Positions 7,802-16,542 are shown, counted from the first letter of the stretch. The stretch is DNA of 27,091 bases from JANXXV01 sp038230275 (GCA_038230275.1 JBBRNO010000089.1:1-27091); one strand, 5' to 3'. Notes: generated by a model not told the origin, from the sequence alone. Program-made: numbers and translations.

Positions 7802-9147
7802 CTCTGCTTTATGATGCTGCCGATCGCGCCAGCCACTACACGGCGGAGTTGGCCGGCCGCCCGGTGTTTCCATTGGATTCCGCTGTAGATGCATTGTCGG
7901 CGTTTGAGGAATCGATGCCGCAGCATTCTTCCACTCCTGCCGCAGTCTTGGCCCTGTTGGATGATTTCGGATCGCCGGCCACGGTGGCAATGGCAGGGCG
8001 CCGTTACTTTGGATTCGTCACTGGTGGATCATTGCCCGCGGCGCTGGCGGCCAATTGGTTGGCTGGCGCCTGGGATCAGAACGCGGGCATGGCCGTCTGC
8101 TCACCCACCGCGGCAAAGCTGGAAGAAGTGTCGGCGGCATGGTTGATTGACTTGCTTCACTTGCCGGTGGAAACGAAAGTGGGATTCGTCACCGGTGCCA
8201 CGATGGCTAACTTTACAGCGCTAGCGGCCGCGCGCCACGCCGTACTTGCACGTGCAGGCTGGAACGTGGAAGAAGACGGCCTGTTCGGCGCGCCCGCAAT
8301 CACCGTGATCGTTGGCGATGAAGTTCACGTCAGTGTGTTGAAGGCGCTATCAATGCTGGGCCTGGGCCGCAAGCGCATTGTTCGTGTCCCCGTAGACAAT
8401 CAGGGACGAATGCGGGCGGAAGCGCTTCCTGAGATCAATGGACCGGCGATCGTCTGCCTGCAGGCGGGCAACGTGAATACGGGCACATTCGATCCGGCGA
8501 AACAGATCTGCGCCATCGCCCAGAAAGCCGGCGCCTGGGTCCACGTAGACGCGGCGTTTGGTCTGTGGGCCGCGGTGGCGCCGTCTCGAGCTTATCTGAT
8601 GGACGGAGTAGATCTGGCCGATTCCTGGGCCACCGATGGTCATAAATGGTTAAACGTCCCCTACGACAGCGGGCTTGTCTTTGTGCGGGACGGCGCTGCG
8701 ATCAGAGCGGCCATGTCCAACACTCATGCCGCGTACCTGGTGGAAACGGGCAAGCGCGAACCGTGCCACTTCACTCCGGAGCTTTCCCGGCGAGCCCGCG
8801 GAATTGAAGTGTGGGCGGCACTGAAATCGCTGGGGCGAAGCGGCCTTGCCGAAATGATTGAGGGCACGTGCCGCCACGCGCGGCGTTTCGCGGAAGGCTT
8901 GCAGGCCGCCGGTTACACCGTTGCCAATGAAGTGGTGCTCAATCAGGTGCTGGTCTCCTTTGGGGACGACGAAGCCACACGGCGCGTGATCGCTGAGATT
9001 CAAGCCGAAGGCACCTGCTGGTGCGGGTCAACGGTATGGCAAGGGCGGGCGTACATGCGCATCAGCGTTTCCTCCTGGGCCACTACCGCGGAAGATGTTG
9101 AGGCCTGCCTGGATGCCATGATCCGCATCGCGTCGGAAACTAAATGA
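7792..9147 (+). CDS. Group II PLP-dependent decarboxylase-like protein, substrate unknown
   Basis: A 451-residue fold-type I PLP protein resembling the pyridoxal-dependent decarboxylase family (glutamate, aromatic amino acid and aspartate decarboxylases). Seen: TGATMANFTAL (134-144) for phosphate binding, the ring-stacking histidine H179 (DEVHVS), HVDAAFG (251-257) with D253 for the pyridine nitrogen, and TDGHKWLNVPYDSG (281-294) with the Schiff-base lysine K285. Such proteins are often annotated as aspartate aminotransferase-family proteins, and I know of no assigned substrate for this subgroup. Its GTG start lies inside the last codons of dihydropyrimidinase (AAGGG at 7781-7785) and its stop overlaps the transporter start as ATGA, so it is firmly part of the operon although the classical pathway has no step for it. 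Decarboxylation of an amino acid linked to beta-alanine metabolism is possible but unproven. Confidence 0.85.
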   Translation: MGVALLYDAADRASHYTAELAGRPVFPLDSAVDALSAFEESMPQHSSTPAAVLALLDDFGSPATVAMAGRRYFGFVTGGSLPAALAANWLAGAWDQNAGMAVCSPTAAKLEEVSAAWLIDLLHLPVETKVGFVTGATMANFTALAAARHAVLARAGWNVEEDGLFGAPAITVIVGDEVHVSVLKALSMLGLGRKRIVRVPVDNQGRMRAEALPEINGPAIVCLQAGNVNTGTFDPAKQICAIAQKAGAWVHVDAAFGLWAAVAPSRAYLMDGVDLADSWATDGHKWLNVPYDSGLVFVRDGAAIRAAMSNTHAAYLVETGKREPCHFTPELSRRARGIEVWAALKSLGRSGLAEMIEGTCRHARRFAEGLQAAGYTVANEVVLNQVLVSFGDDEATRRVIAEIQAEGTCWCGSTVWQGRAYMRISVSSWATTAEDVEACLDAMIRIASETK

Positions 9148-10514
9148 ACGACCCGTCGCTCTACAACCAGGACCTGGCCCCCATCCCGCTTGAGAAGCGC
9201 ACCTGGGGCACCTACAACTACGCGTCCCTGTGGGTGGCAATGAGCGTCTGCATCCCCACATACATGCTGGCTTCCGGCCTGATTGCAGGCGGAATGAGCT
9301 GGTGGCAGGCAGTGGGAACCATTCTGCTGGGGAACCTGATTGTGCTGGTGCCCATGTTACTGAATGCGCACGCGGGCACTCGCTACGGCATTCCATTTCC
9401 AGTTCTGGTGCGCGCCTCTTTTGGTGTTCGCGGAGCAAACGTTCCTGCTGTGTTGCGCGCGCTGGTGGCCTGCGGTTGGTTCGGCATTCAAACGTGGATC
9501 GGCGGCCAGGCCATCTTCTCTATGTTGCAAATCCTCTGGCCGGCCGCGAAAGATTTTAGCGGAGGAATTTGGATTTGCTTCTTCGCCTTCTGGGCGCTGA
9601 ACATGTTTGTCATCTGGCGGGGCATCGATACCATCCGTTTTCTGGAAGGCATCGGCGCGCCGTTCATGCTGGGCGTGGGGCTGTTGTTGCTTTGGTGGAT
9701 CACCGGCAAAGCGGGCGGCTTCGGTCCCGTGCTCAGCACTCCCAGTAAGTTCCAAAGCACGGCGGAGTTTATGAAGTTCTTCGTGCCATCGCTCACCGGG
9801 ATGGTCGGGTTCTGGGCTACAGTAGCACTTAACATCCCTGACTTCACGCGGTACGCAAAATCGCAGAAAGCGCAAATGTTGGGCCAGGCGCTTGGATTGC
9901 CGCTCGCTATGACGCTCTATTCGTTTATTGGCGTGGCTGTAACGTCCGCATCGGTGGTGCTGTTCGGTGAGCCTATTTGGGATCCGGTGGTGCTACTCGG
10001 CAAGTTCAATGAACCGGTAATTGCGTCGGTAGCTCTGGTGGCTCTCTTGATTGCCACACTCAATACGAATGTAGCTGCCAATGTGGTTTCGCCATCCAAC
10101 GATTTTTCTAACTTGAATCCGCGGCTGATTTCGTTCCGCACCGGCGGTCTGATCACTGGCGTGCTCGGCATCGCCATGATGCCCTGGAAGCTGTTGGGCG
10201 ATTTCAGCGCCTATATCTTCGGTTGGCTGGTTGGCTACTCTGGTTTGCTCGGGCCAATAGCCGGCGTCATGATTGCGGATTATTTTATTGTCCGCAAGCG
10301 AGTGCTCTGCGTGCCAGAACTTTACCGGCGGGGCGGCCAGTATGAGTATTCCAATGGCGTGAACCACCGCGCCATAGCGGCGCTGGCGGCGGGAATCGTC
10401 GTCGCCCTGCTAGGCTTGGTTGTTCCGCCGCTGCGCTGGTTGTACGATTACGCTTGGTTCGTAGGTTTTTCCGTTGCCGGCGCAGTATATGTCGCGGCGA
10501 TGAACAGGAGGTAA
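9144..10514 (+). CDS. NCS1-family nucleobase/hydantoin permease
   Basis: A 456-residue polytopic membrane protein, about 12 hydrophobic segments, of the nucleobase:cation symporter-1 family. The N-terminal NQDLAPIPLEKRTWG, the NIPDFTRYAKS motif (230-239) and NTNVAANVVSPSNDFSNL (307-324) are hallmarks. W112 and Q116 in CGWFGIQTWIGG have the spacing of the ring-stacking Trp and amide-binding Gln of the hydantoin transporter Mhp1; W224 and N313 are candidates for its other ligands. Substrate is inferred from context: uracil/thymine, possibly dihydropyrimidine or hydantoin. It starts within the preceding stop (ATGA), which argues that uptake and breakdown are made together. Confidence 0.9.
   Translation: MNDPSLYNQDLAPIPLEKRTWGTYNYASLWVAMSVCIPTYMLASGLIAGGMSWWQAVGTILLGNLIVLVPMLLNAHAGTRYGIPFPVLVRASFGVRGANVPAVLRALVACGWFGIQTWIGGQAIFSMLQILWPAAKDFSGGIWICFFAFWALNMFVIWRGIDTIRFLEGIGAPFMLGVGLLLLWWITGKAGGFGPVLSTPSKFQSTAEFMKFFVPSLTGMVGFWATVALNIPDFTRYAKSQKAQMLGQALGLPLAMTLYSFIGVAVTSASVVLFGEPIWDPVVLLGKFNEPVIASVALVALLIATLNTNVAANVVSPSNDFSNLNPRLISFRTGGLITGVLGIAMMPWKLLGDFSAYIFGWLVGYSGLLGPIAGVMIADYFIVRKRVLCVPELYRRGGQYEYSNGVNHRAIAALAAGIVVALLGLVVPPLRWLYDYAWFVGFSVAGAVYVAAMNRR
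10506..10511 (+). promoter_or_regulatory. Strong ribosome binding site of mmsA
   Basis: AGGAGG sits 7 nt before ATG 10519 and overlaps the last codons of the transporter gene. It is one of the best Shine-Dalgarno matches in the operon, fitting high expression of the terminal dehydrogenase. Confidence 0.8.
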
Positions 10515-10518
10515 GACT

Positions 10519-11982
10519 ATGATTGCTACCGATAGCGCCGTACGAACGTTAGGTTCGTTTGTGAATGGAAAATGGGAAGACGGCTCTGGCCGCGAGTTGC
10601 ATGCGGTAACCAATCCGGCCACGGGCGCGGTGATCGCGCATGCCGCGTACGCCACGGCCGATGACGTTGACCGCGCCGCGAAAGCCGCGCACGCCGCCTT
10701 TCTCGTTTGGCGTGACGTGCCCGTGATCGATCGAGTCCAGGTGCTCTACCGCTACAAGACGTTGCTTGAGAAGAACGCCGAAGAGCTGGCGCAAATTCTC
10801 ACCACGGAGAATGGCAAGGTCTATGACGATGCGAAAGTGGAGATCCGCCGCGCCATCCAAATGGTAGAGGTTGCCTGCGGGATGCCGTCGCTGATGATGG
10901 GCGATTCGTTGAACGATGTGGCTCGCGATATCGACTGCCGGACGATTCGTCAGCCGCTGGGGGTCTGCGCCGGAATCACGCCCTTTAATTTTCCCGGCAT
11001 GGTTCCCATGTGGATGTTTCCGTTTGCCATCGCGTGCGGGAATTCGTTTATTCTGAAACCCTCTGAAAAGGTACCAATGACGCCGCTGCGCGCCACCGAA
11101 CTACTGAAAGAGGCAGGCGTGCCGGACGGCGTGTTCACGTTGCTGAACGGCGGCAAGGATACCGTTGACGCATTGATGGCTCACCCGCTGGTGCGCGCAA
11201 TTTCGTTCGTTGGCTCCACGCCCGTCGCCAAATACGTCTATGAGACCTCCAGCAAATACGGCAAGCGCGTGCAGGCCCTGGGCGGCGCCAAGAATCATCT
11301 GGTTGTGATGCCCGATGCGAATCTGCCGAAGAGTGTGGAAGCCATCCTGAGTTCGGCTTTTGGCGCCGCCGGGGAGCGATGCCTGGCCGGAAGCGTGCTG
11401 GTCGCTGTTGGAGACGTAGCCGAACCGTTGCTTGAGCTTCTGGTCAAAAAGACCAACGAAATGAGTGTGGGCGACGGGATGAAGGGCGCAGATATGGGGC
11501 CGTTGATTACCGCCGAGCATCATAAGAAGGTAGTTGGCTACATTGACAAAGGCGAGGCGGAAGGGGCATTGCCTGTCTGTGATGGACGCAAGGTGATGCA
11601 GTCGAAGCCCGATGGCTTTTTCGTGGGCCCCACCATCTTTGACAACGTGAAGCCGGAGATGACCATCGCCCGGGAGGAGATATTCGGCCCGGTGCTTTCG
11701 GTTATCCGGGTGCGGGATTTAAGCGAAGCGATCGAACTTGTCAATAGCTCGGCATTCGGTAACACCACTTCGATTTTTACCTCCAGCGGCAAGTCCGCGC
11801 GCGAGTATCAGGCAAAGGTCGACGTTGGAATGATCGGCGTCAACATTGGTGTCGCCGCGCCCATGGCTTTCTTTCCGTTCGCCGGATGGAAGGCTTCGTT
11901 CTTCGGCGACCTTCACGCCCACGGTAAGGATGCCATCGGGTTTTACACGGAGCAGAAAGTGCTGATGACGCGCTGGTTCTAG
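10519..11982 (+). CDS. mmsA: CoA-acylating (methyl)malonate-semialdehyde dehydrogenase
   Basis: Final step of the route: malonate semialdehyde (from uracil) or methylmalonate semialdehyde (from thymine) to acetyl-CoA or propionyl-CoA plus CO2, with NAD+. The 487 residues are a normal length. The MmsA subgroup is marked by GVCAGITPFNFPGMVPMW (148-165), LKPSEKVPMTP (179-189), FVGSTPVAKYVYE and the catalytic C288 in AAGERCLAGS. The usual general-base glutamate of hydrolytic aldehyde dehydrogenases is replaced by Asn in LGGAKNH (N259), as in CoA-acylating members. The stop is immediately followed by the ATG of the next gene with no gap. It could also serve valine or inositol catabolism, but no such genes are nearby. 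Confidence 0.93.
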   Translation: MIATDSAVRTLGSFVNGKWEDGSGRELHAVTNPATGAVIAHAAYATADDVDRAAKAAHAAFLVWRDVPVIDRVQVLYRYKTLLEKNAEELAQILTTENGKVYDDAKVEIRRAIQMVEVACGMPSLMMGDSLNDVARDIDCRTIRQPLGVCAGITPFNFPGMVPMWMFPFAIACGNSFILKPSEKVPMTPLRATELLKEAGVPDGVFTLLNGGKDTVDALMAHPLVRAISFVGSTPVAKYVYETSSKYGKRVQALGGAKNHLVVMPDANLPKSVEAILSSAFGAAGERCLAGSVLVAVGDVAEPLLELLVKKTNEMSVGDGMKGADMGPLITAEHHKKVVGYIDKGEAEGALPVCDGRKVMQSKPDGFFVGPTIFDNVKPEMTIAREEIFGPVLSVIRVRDLSEAIELVNSSAFGNTTSIFTSSGKSAREYQAKVDVGMIGVNIGVAAPMAFFPFAGWKASFFGDLHAHGKDAIGFYTEQKVLMTRWF

Positions 11983-12933
11983 ATGGTTCGATTTGGTGTA
12001 GTGGGGATGGGGCATATTTCGCGAAAGGCTATTGTTCCGGCCTTCGCGAACACGCGAAATGCGGAGCTAGCCGCCGTTTTCAGCGGCGACCAGGCGAAAC
12101 GGGAGGAGTTCAGCGGATACTCCTATGAGGACTTCGAAAAAGGACTGGCTGAACGAAAGATAGACGCTGTCTTCATCGCTGTGCCCAACCACCTGCACCG
12201 CGAGTTCGCGGTGCGAGCCGCGCGGGCGGGCGTTCATGTTCTTTGCGAAAAGCCTTTGGCTGCCTCCCCTGCTGATTGCGAAGCGATGATCGCCGCTGCC
12301 GGCAAGGCCGGTGTCAAATTGATGGTCGCCTACCGCCACCACTTCGGTTCCGCCTATCGCGATGCAATGCATATGGCTCATAGCGGGCGCCTGGGTGATG
12401 TGCGTTCGTTTCATTCTTCGTTCGTGGTGCAGGTGCACTTGCACAATATCCGTACGGTTCGTGCCGCGGGTGGGGGAACTCTTCCCGATCTGGGCGTGTA
12501 TTGCATTAACACCGCCCGCCAGGTTTTCCAGGCGGACCCCACCCGCGTCACCGGTTTCATGACCACCCGGGAAGACGATCCTCGCTTTGCCGAAGTGGAA
12601 GAGATGTTCACCGCGGTGATGGAATTTCCCGGGCAACGGATTGCGACGTTCACTTGCGGCTTCGGCTCTGCGCGGTACATGACGTTCGACATTCTAGGAA
12701 CGCGCGGCACCATGCATCTGGACCCGGCCTATGACTATGCGGGCGAAATCCATTCTGAATTGATTCTGGACGGCAAGCGCGAGACCCGCATTTTCCCGCG
12801 CGAAGACCAGTTTGCAGCGGAGATCGATTATTTTGCGGAGTGTGTGCGCGACAGCCGGGAACCCGCCCAATCTGGAGCCGAGGCGCTCACCGATGTGCGC
12901 ATCATCGATCAGCTTTACCGATCGACTCTTTAG
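11983..12933 (+). CDS. Gfo/Idh/MocA-family NAD(P)-dependent oxidoreductase
   Basis: A 316-residue two-domain oxidoreductase. The Rossmann motif is GVVGMGHIS (5-13) and the signature CEKPLA (88-93) supplies the lysine that helps hydride transfer. GGGTLPDLGVYCINTAR (163-179) resembles the glucose-fructose oxidoreductase branch, with Tyr where inositol dehydrogenases have His. Family members oxidise or reduce sugars, polyols or imino compounds, and the substrate here cannot be read. It starts directly after the mmsA stop and is followed 6 nt later by a DUF6986 aldolase, so it belongs to the operon but has no place in the classical pathway. Confidence 0.85.
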   Translation: MVRFGVVGMGHISRKAIVPAFANTRNAELAAVFSGDQAKREEFSGYSYEDFEKGLAERKIDAVFIAVPNHLHREFAVRAARAGVHVLCEKPLAASPADCEAMIAAAGKAGVKLMVAYRHHFGSAYRDAMHMAHSGRLGDVRSFHSSFVVQVHLHNIRTVRAAGGGTLPDLGVYCINTARQVFQADPTRVTGFMTTREDDPRFAEVEEMFTAVMEFPGQRIATFTCGFGSARYMTFDILGTRGTMHLDPAYDYAGEIHSELILDGKRETRIFPREDQFAAEIDYFAECVRDSREPAQSGAEALTDVRIIDQLYRSTL

Positions 12934-12939
12934 AGTGAG

Positions 12940-14148
12940 ATGCTGCAAAGACTCTCAGCCGCGAATCAGGAGAATGAGCGAGCGTTCCCCGGGCCTTCGC
13001 CGGAGCGCCAACCCGTGCATACCGTTTACGGCGGCGCTCATCTATTCAAAGCGGACACTGCCGTAAAGTTAGGCGCGCATGCGCTGAAGACACTTGCCAC
13101 CTATGCGCCGGATGCCGGCTCACTGGGAGTTAGCGAGGAAGTCTATCGGCGGGTAGTAGAGAAACTGCGGCGCGAGCCCGTGGAAGACTACCGCATCGAC
13201 TTTGAGGACGGCTATGGCCACCGTTCCAGTGCGGAGGAAGACGCCCACGCGGTGCAGGCTGCGGGAGAACTCGCGCGCGGATCTGGAACGCCATTCATAG
13301 GGATTCGCATCAAGCCCTTCACCGAAGCCTTGCGTGAGCGCAGCATGCGGACGCTTGACATTTTCCTCGCGGCGCTGGGGCCGCTGCCAAATGGTTTTGT
13401 TATAACGCTCCCAAAAGTGACAATTCCAGAGCAGGCCGAAGCCCTAGCTGAATTGCTGAAAGACTTCGAGCAGGCCCACAATCTCCCGATTGGTGCAATC
13501 CGAATTGAGCTCATGATCGAAACCACGCAAGCGATCATCGATAAGGATGGCCGCCTCGCAATCCCAGCGCTGCTGCACGCCTCGGCCGGCCGTTGCCGCG
13601 GCCTTCACTTCGGCGTCTATGACTTCACCGCGGAATGCAACATCATAGCCAGGCATCAAAGCATGGCGCATCCGCTGTGCGATTTCGCGCGTCACGTGAT
13701 GCAGGTGTGCACGGCCACACGCGGAATTGCGATCTCCGATGGTGCGACGAATATTCTGCCGGCGGGGTCAGATCCCGACGCAGTCCGCCAGGCAATGAAA
13801 CTTCACTTTAGCGATGTGCAGCGATCACTACGCCATGGCATCTATCAGGGGTGGGACCTGCACCCGGCGCAATTGCCCACGCGTTACGCGGCCGTCTTCG
13901 CGTTCTTCCTTGACAGTCTTCCGGAAGCCACTGCCCGCCTGCGAAGCTTCGTGGATAAGTCGGCGCAGGCCACTTTGGGCGGCAACGTTTTTGACGATGC
14001 CGCGACGGGGCAAGGGCTGTTAAACTTCTTCCTCCGCGGTTACAACTGCGGCGCACTTACGGAGCAGGAAGCGCTGTCCTCCGGCCTAACGCTGGAAGAA
14101 CTTCGCGGAAAATCGTTTCTCAACATTGTGCACAATCGCCGGATATGA
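12940..14148 (+). CDS. DUF6986-family protein, HpcH/HpaI aldolase / citrate-lyase-like TIM barrel
   Basis: A 402-residue protein with the characteristic opening QPVHTVYGGAHLF (24-36), an acidic DFEDGYG (87-93), GIRIKPF (121-127), IELMIETTQ with E194, and FGVYDFTAECNI with D228. The last two fit the metal-binding Glu/Asp pair of the HpcH/citrate-lyase-beta superfamily, which cleaves or forms C-C bonds of 2-oxo or CoA-linked acids. Relatives are called DUF6986 or, without good basis, phosphoenolpyruvate kinase; no reaction is established to my knowledge. It follows the Gfo/Idh gene by 6 nt and overlaps the next aminotransferase by 4 nt (ATGA). A 2-oxo-acid or glyoxylate-related aldol step is an inference from fold only. 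Confidence 0.75.
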   Translation: MLQRLSAANQENERAFPGPSPERQPVHTVYGGAHLFKADTAVKLGAHALKTLATYAPDAGSLGVSEEVYRRVVEKLRREPVEDYRIDFEDGYGHRSSAEEDAHAVQAAGELARGSGTPFIGIRIKPFTEALRERSMRTLDIFLAALGPLPNGFVITLPKVTIPEQAEALAELLKDFEQAHNLPIGAIRIELMIETTQAIIDKDGRLAIPALLHASAGRCRGLHFGVYDFTAECNIIARHQSMAHPLCDFARHVMQVCTATRGIAISDGATNILPAGSDPDAVRQAMKLHFSDVQRSLRHGIYQGWDLHPAQLPTRYAAVFAFFLDSLPEATARLRSFVDKSAQATLGGNVFDDAATGQGLLNFFLRGYNCGALTEQEALSSGLTLEELRGKSFLNIVHNRRI

Positions 14149-15245
14149 AGTTTTCAAGCCGCCTGCCTTGGGATCTGACGCCGAACCGTGTCACCGAATT
14201 GCTGCGGGCCAAGCGGGCCGCCGGCGGCACCATACTCGATCTGACGGAATCGAACCCCACCGCGGCAGGCTTTGACTATCCAGCCGCGCAGATCCTGTCT
14301 GCCTTTGCCGATCCACGCAATTTAGTCTACGAGCCTTCTGCAAAAGGTCTGCTGGCTGCCCGTGAAGCAATTGGGCCGCATCCAGAACGTCTATTGTTAA
14401 CCGCCAGCACCAGCGAGGCCTACGCTTACCTGTTCAAACTGCTAACCGATCCGGGCGATGAAGTGCTGGTGCCGCGCCCTTCCTACCCGCTCTTTGAATT
14501 CCTGGCCGCTCTGGAGTCGGTCCGCGTCGTTCAGTATCCGCTTTTCTATCACGAGGGCTGGTCGATTGACATGCAGGCATTGGCTTCTTCGATCAGCGCG
14601 CGCACACGCGCTGTCGTGCTGGTGAATCCAAACAATCCGACTGGATCCTACTTGAAGCGCGGCGAATTGCAGGAACTGGTGACGATTTGCCAGCGCCATG
14701 GACTGGCCATCATCTCCGATGAAGTGTTTGCCGATTACGCCTTTGAGCCGGATCCCGAACGTATTACCACGCTCTCCAATGTGGAGGACCTGCTGACGTT
14801 TTCAATGAGCGGACTTTCGAAGGTCTGCGGATTGCCGCAACTCAAGCTCGGTTGGATTCACGCGAGTGGTCCCGGCGCCGCTGAAGCGATGGAGCGGTTG
14901 GAATGGATTGCCGATACGTTTCTTTCCGTCGGCACGCCGGTGCAACACGCGCTACCGCAGTTGCTTGCTGCCGGCAAGACGGTGCAACGGCAGATCCTCT
15001 TGCGGGCAAAAGCCAATCTCGCACTGCTTCCCAGCCGCTTGCATGTCGAGGGTGGATGGTATGCCACCGTTCGGGTGCCACGCACCCAAAGCGAAGAGGA
15101 GTGGGTTCTGCATCTCCTGAACGAACACAACATTTTGGTTCAACCTGGCTACTTCTACGATTTCGATTTAGAAGCATACCTGATTGTCAGCCTGTTAACG
15201 CCTCCCGATGTTCTTCGCCAGGGGATACTGCAACTTCCGCTCTAG
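14145..15245 (+). CDS. Class I/II PLP aminotransferase, atypical carboxylate-binding site
   Basis: A 366-residue fold-type I aminotransferase-like protein: LTESNPT (33-39), NPNNPTGS (161-168), SDEVFADY (191-198) with D192, and SMSGLSKVCGL (220-230) with the PLP lysine K226. At the C-terminus, where aspartate-aminotransferase-fold enzymes carry the arginine that binds the substrate alpha-carboxylate (typically Y-L-R-x-S), the sequence reads EAYLIVSLL with I347 in that place. Substrate binding may therefore differ from ordinary alpha-amino acids. It is the last gene of the plus-strand operon, starts inside the aldolase stop, and ends convergent with the EAL-HDOD gene with a 4-bp overlap of stop codons. 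Confidence 0.85.
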   Translation: MKFSSRLPWDLTPNRVTELLRAKRAAGGTILDLTESNPTAAGFDYPAAQILSAFADPRNLVYEPSAKGLLAAREAIGPHPERLLLTASTSEAYAYLFKLLTDPGDEVLVPRPSYPLFEFLAALESVRVVQYPLFYHEGWSIDMQALASSISARTRAVVLVNPNNPTGSYLKRGELQELVTICQRHGLAIISDEVFADYAFEPDPERITTLSNVEDLLTFSMSGLSKVCGLPQLKLGWIHASGPGAAEAMERLEWIADTFLSVGTPVQHALPQLLAAGKTVQRQILLRAKANLALLPSRLHVEGGWYATVRVPRTQSEEEWVLHLLNEHNILVQPGYFYDFDLEAYLIVSLLTPPDVLRQGILQLPL

Positions 15246-16501
15246 TTCCTGCATCCGGCTGGCTCGGTTTTGGGAACGCCGATGTCGCGAAACAAGTCGG
15301 TGGACCATCGCAGCGCATCCAGGTAGCTGGAAGCTACGAGCGATAGTTCCATCCCGAGTTCCCGCGCTAGTTCCGCCACCGAATTCCATTCCGCAGCTTC
15401 GTAATTCTGGACCAGCCGCAGAATCAGGTCGAATGGATTGCCTGGTTTTGCCTTACCCAGTAGTGCCTCGGTGATGGGTGAGCTCAAATGCATCTCGACG
15501 ATGATTTGGGACAGTGGCCTGTCAATCATTGCGTCCAAGAGCGAGAACATTCCCATCAACGCAGCGTCGGCGGTGGAAGCAGCCGGCCTGGCCTCGGCCG
15601 CAAGCAATTCGCAGAAGCGGGCCCGCAGCATGGCTTGCACCACAAGCTCATTCGGTTTGTCGCGCGCCAACGCCGGCAGCGTCGCCAAGGATATCCATTT
15701 TCTGGTTTCACGCTCGCCTAGAATCACCAGCGCCTGGCGTATGGAATGCACGGGAGTGGAATGCGCAAAAGCGCCTGAATTCACATAGCGCATGACGCGA
15801 TAGGAAAACGAAACATCGTTGAGAATCAGTTTCTCCAGGCGCACGAAATCCAGATCATGCTGCTGTAGCTGTTCCAACAATTTCAGGTGATTGATTTTGA
15901 AGCCGGGCACTTGGCGGCCCTTGATGATAACAGGCTTGGCAAAAAAATAACCCTGAAAATAATCGTAGCCCGCTTCCCGCGACCAATCGAACTCTTCGCG
16001 CGTCTCCACTTTCTCGGCCAGCATCCGAATGCCGCGCGAACCATACTTGGCGATCATCTCCCGCTGCTCAGGCCGAGAGGAAATCCGGATATCGACCTTA
16101 ATGATGTCTGCCAATTCGGTGAGTGGATCGAAACGCGGATCGCAGACAAAATCATCCAATGCCACCAAGTAGCCTTGGGAACGCAGATTGCGGCACGCCT
16201 CCAGCACTTCCGAGTCCGGATCCACCGTTTCCAGGACTTCGATTACCACACTCTGGCTGGGAAGCATGGTGGTCCATTCGCCCACCAACAGGTTCCGTCC
16301 AAAGTTGATAAAGGCCCGCCGCCCGCCCAGCAATTGATCCAGCCCTATGGAGAATACCGAGTTCGCAATTACCTGCGAGGTGGCCAGGCCGGCCTCCGCG
16401 CCGTCGAATACATTGGTTCCCGAAGACCGGAACAGCAATTCGTAGCCATAGACGTTTTGCGCACGGTCGAAAATCGCTTGCCGGGCCAGGAAGTTGTCCA
16501 T
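15242..16501 (-). CDS. EAL-HDOD signalling protein (YuxH-type, probable c-di-GMP phosphodiesterase)
   Basis: A 419-residue cytoplasmic protein with an N-terminal EAL domain (about 1-200) and a C-terminal HDOD domain (about 200-400). The EAL opening is the YuxH form, ARQAIFDRAQNVYGYELLF, with E21. Other catalytic positions appear present: N66, E88, D116-D117 (ALDDF), K135 (IKVD), E163 (LAEKVET) and Q183 (FQGYFF), so activity on c-di-GMP is plausible. HDOD domains act in signalling, often without catalysis. A possible small membrane protein gene lies 41 bp upstream on the same strand. There is only a weak AAGAG before the ATG. Confidence 0.88.
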   Translation of the reverse strand: MDNFLARQAIFDRAQNVYGYELLFRSSGTNVFDGAEAGLATSQVIANSVFSIGLDQLLGGRRAFINFGRNLLVGEWTTMLPSQSVVIEVLETVDPDSEVLEACRNLRSQGYLVALDDFVCDPRFDPLTELADIIKVDIRISSRPEQREMIAKYGSRGIRMLAEKVETREEFDWSREAGYDYFQGYFFAKPVIIKGRQVPGFKINHLKLLEQLQQHDLDFVRLEKLILNDVSFSYRVMRYVNSGAFAHSTPVHSIRQALVILGERETRKWISLATLPALARDKPNELVVQAMLRARFCELLAAEARPAASTADAALMGMFSLLDAMIDRPLSQIIVEMHLSSPITEALLGKAKPGNPFDLILRLVQNYEAAEWNSVAELARELGMELSLVASSYLDALRWSTDLFRDIGVPKTEPAGCRN

Positions 16502-16542
16502 ACGCTCTTATCGGTGGCGAAGGAAATCTTCTTAACCGATTG

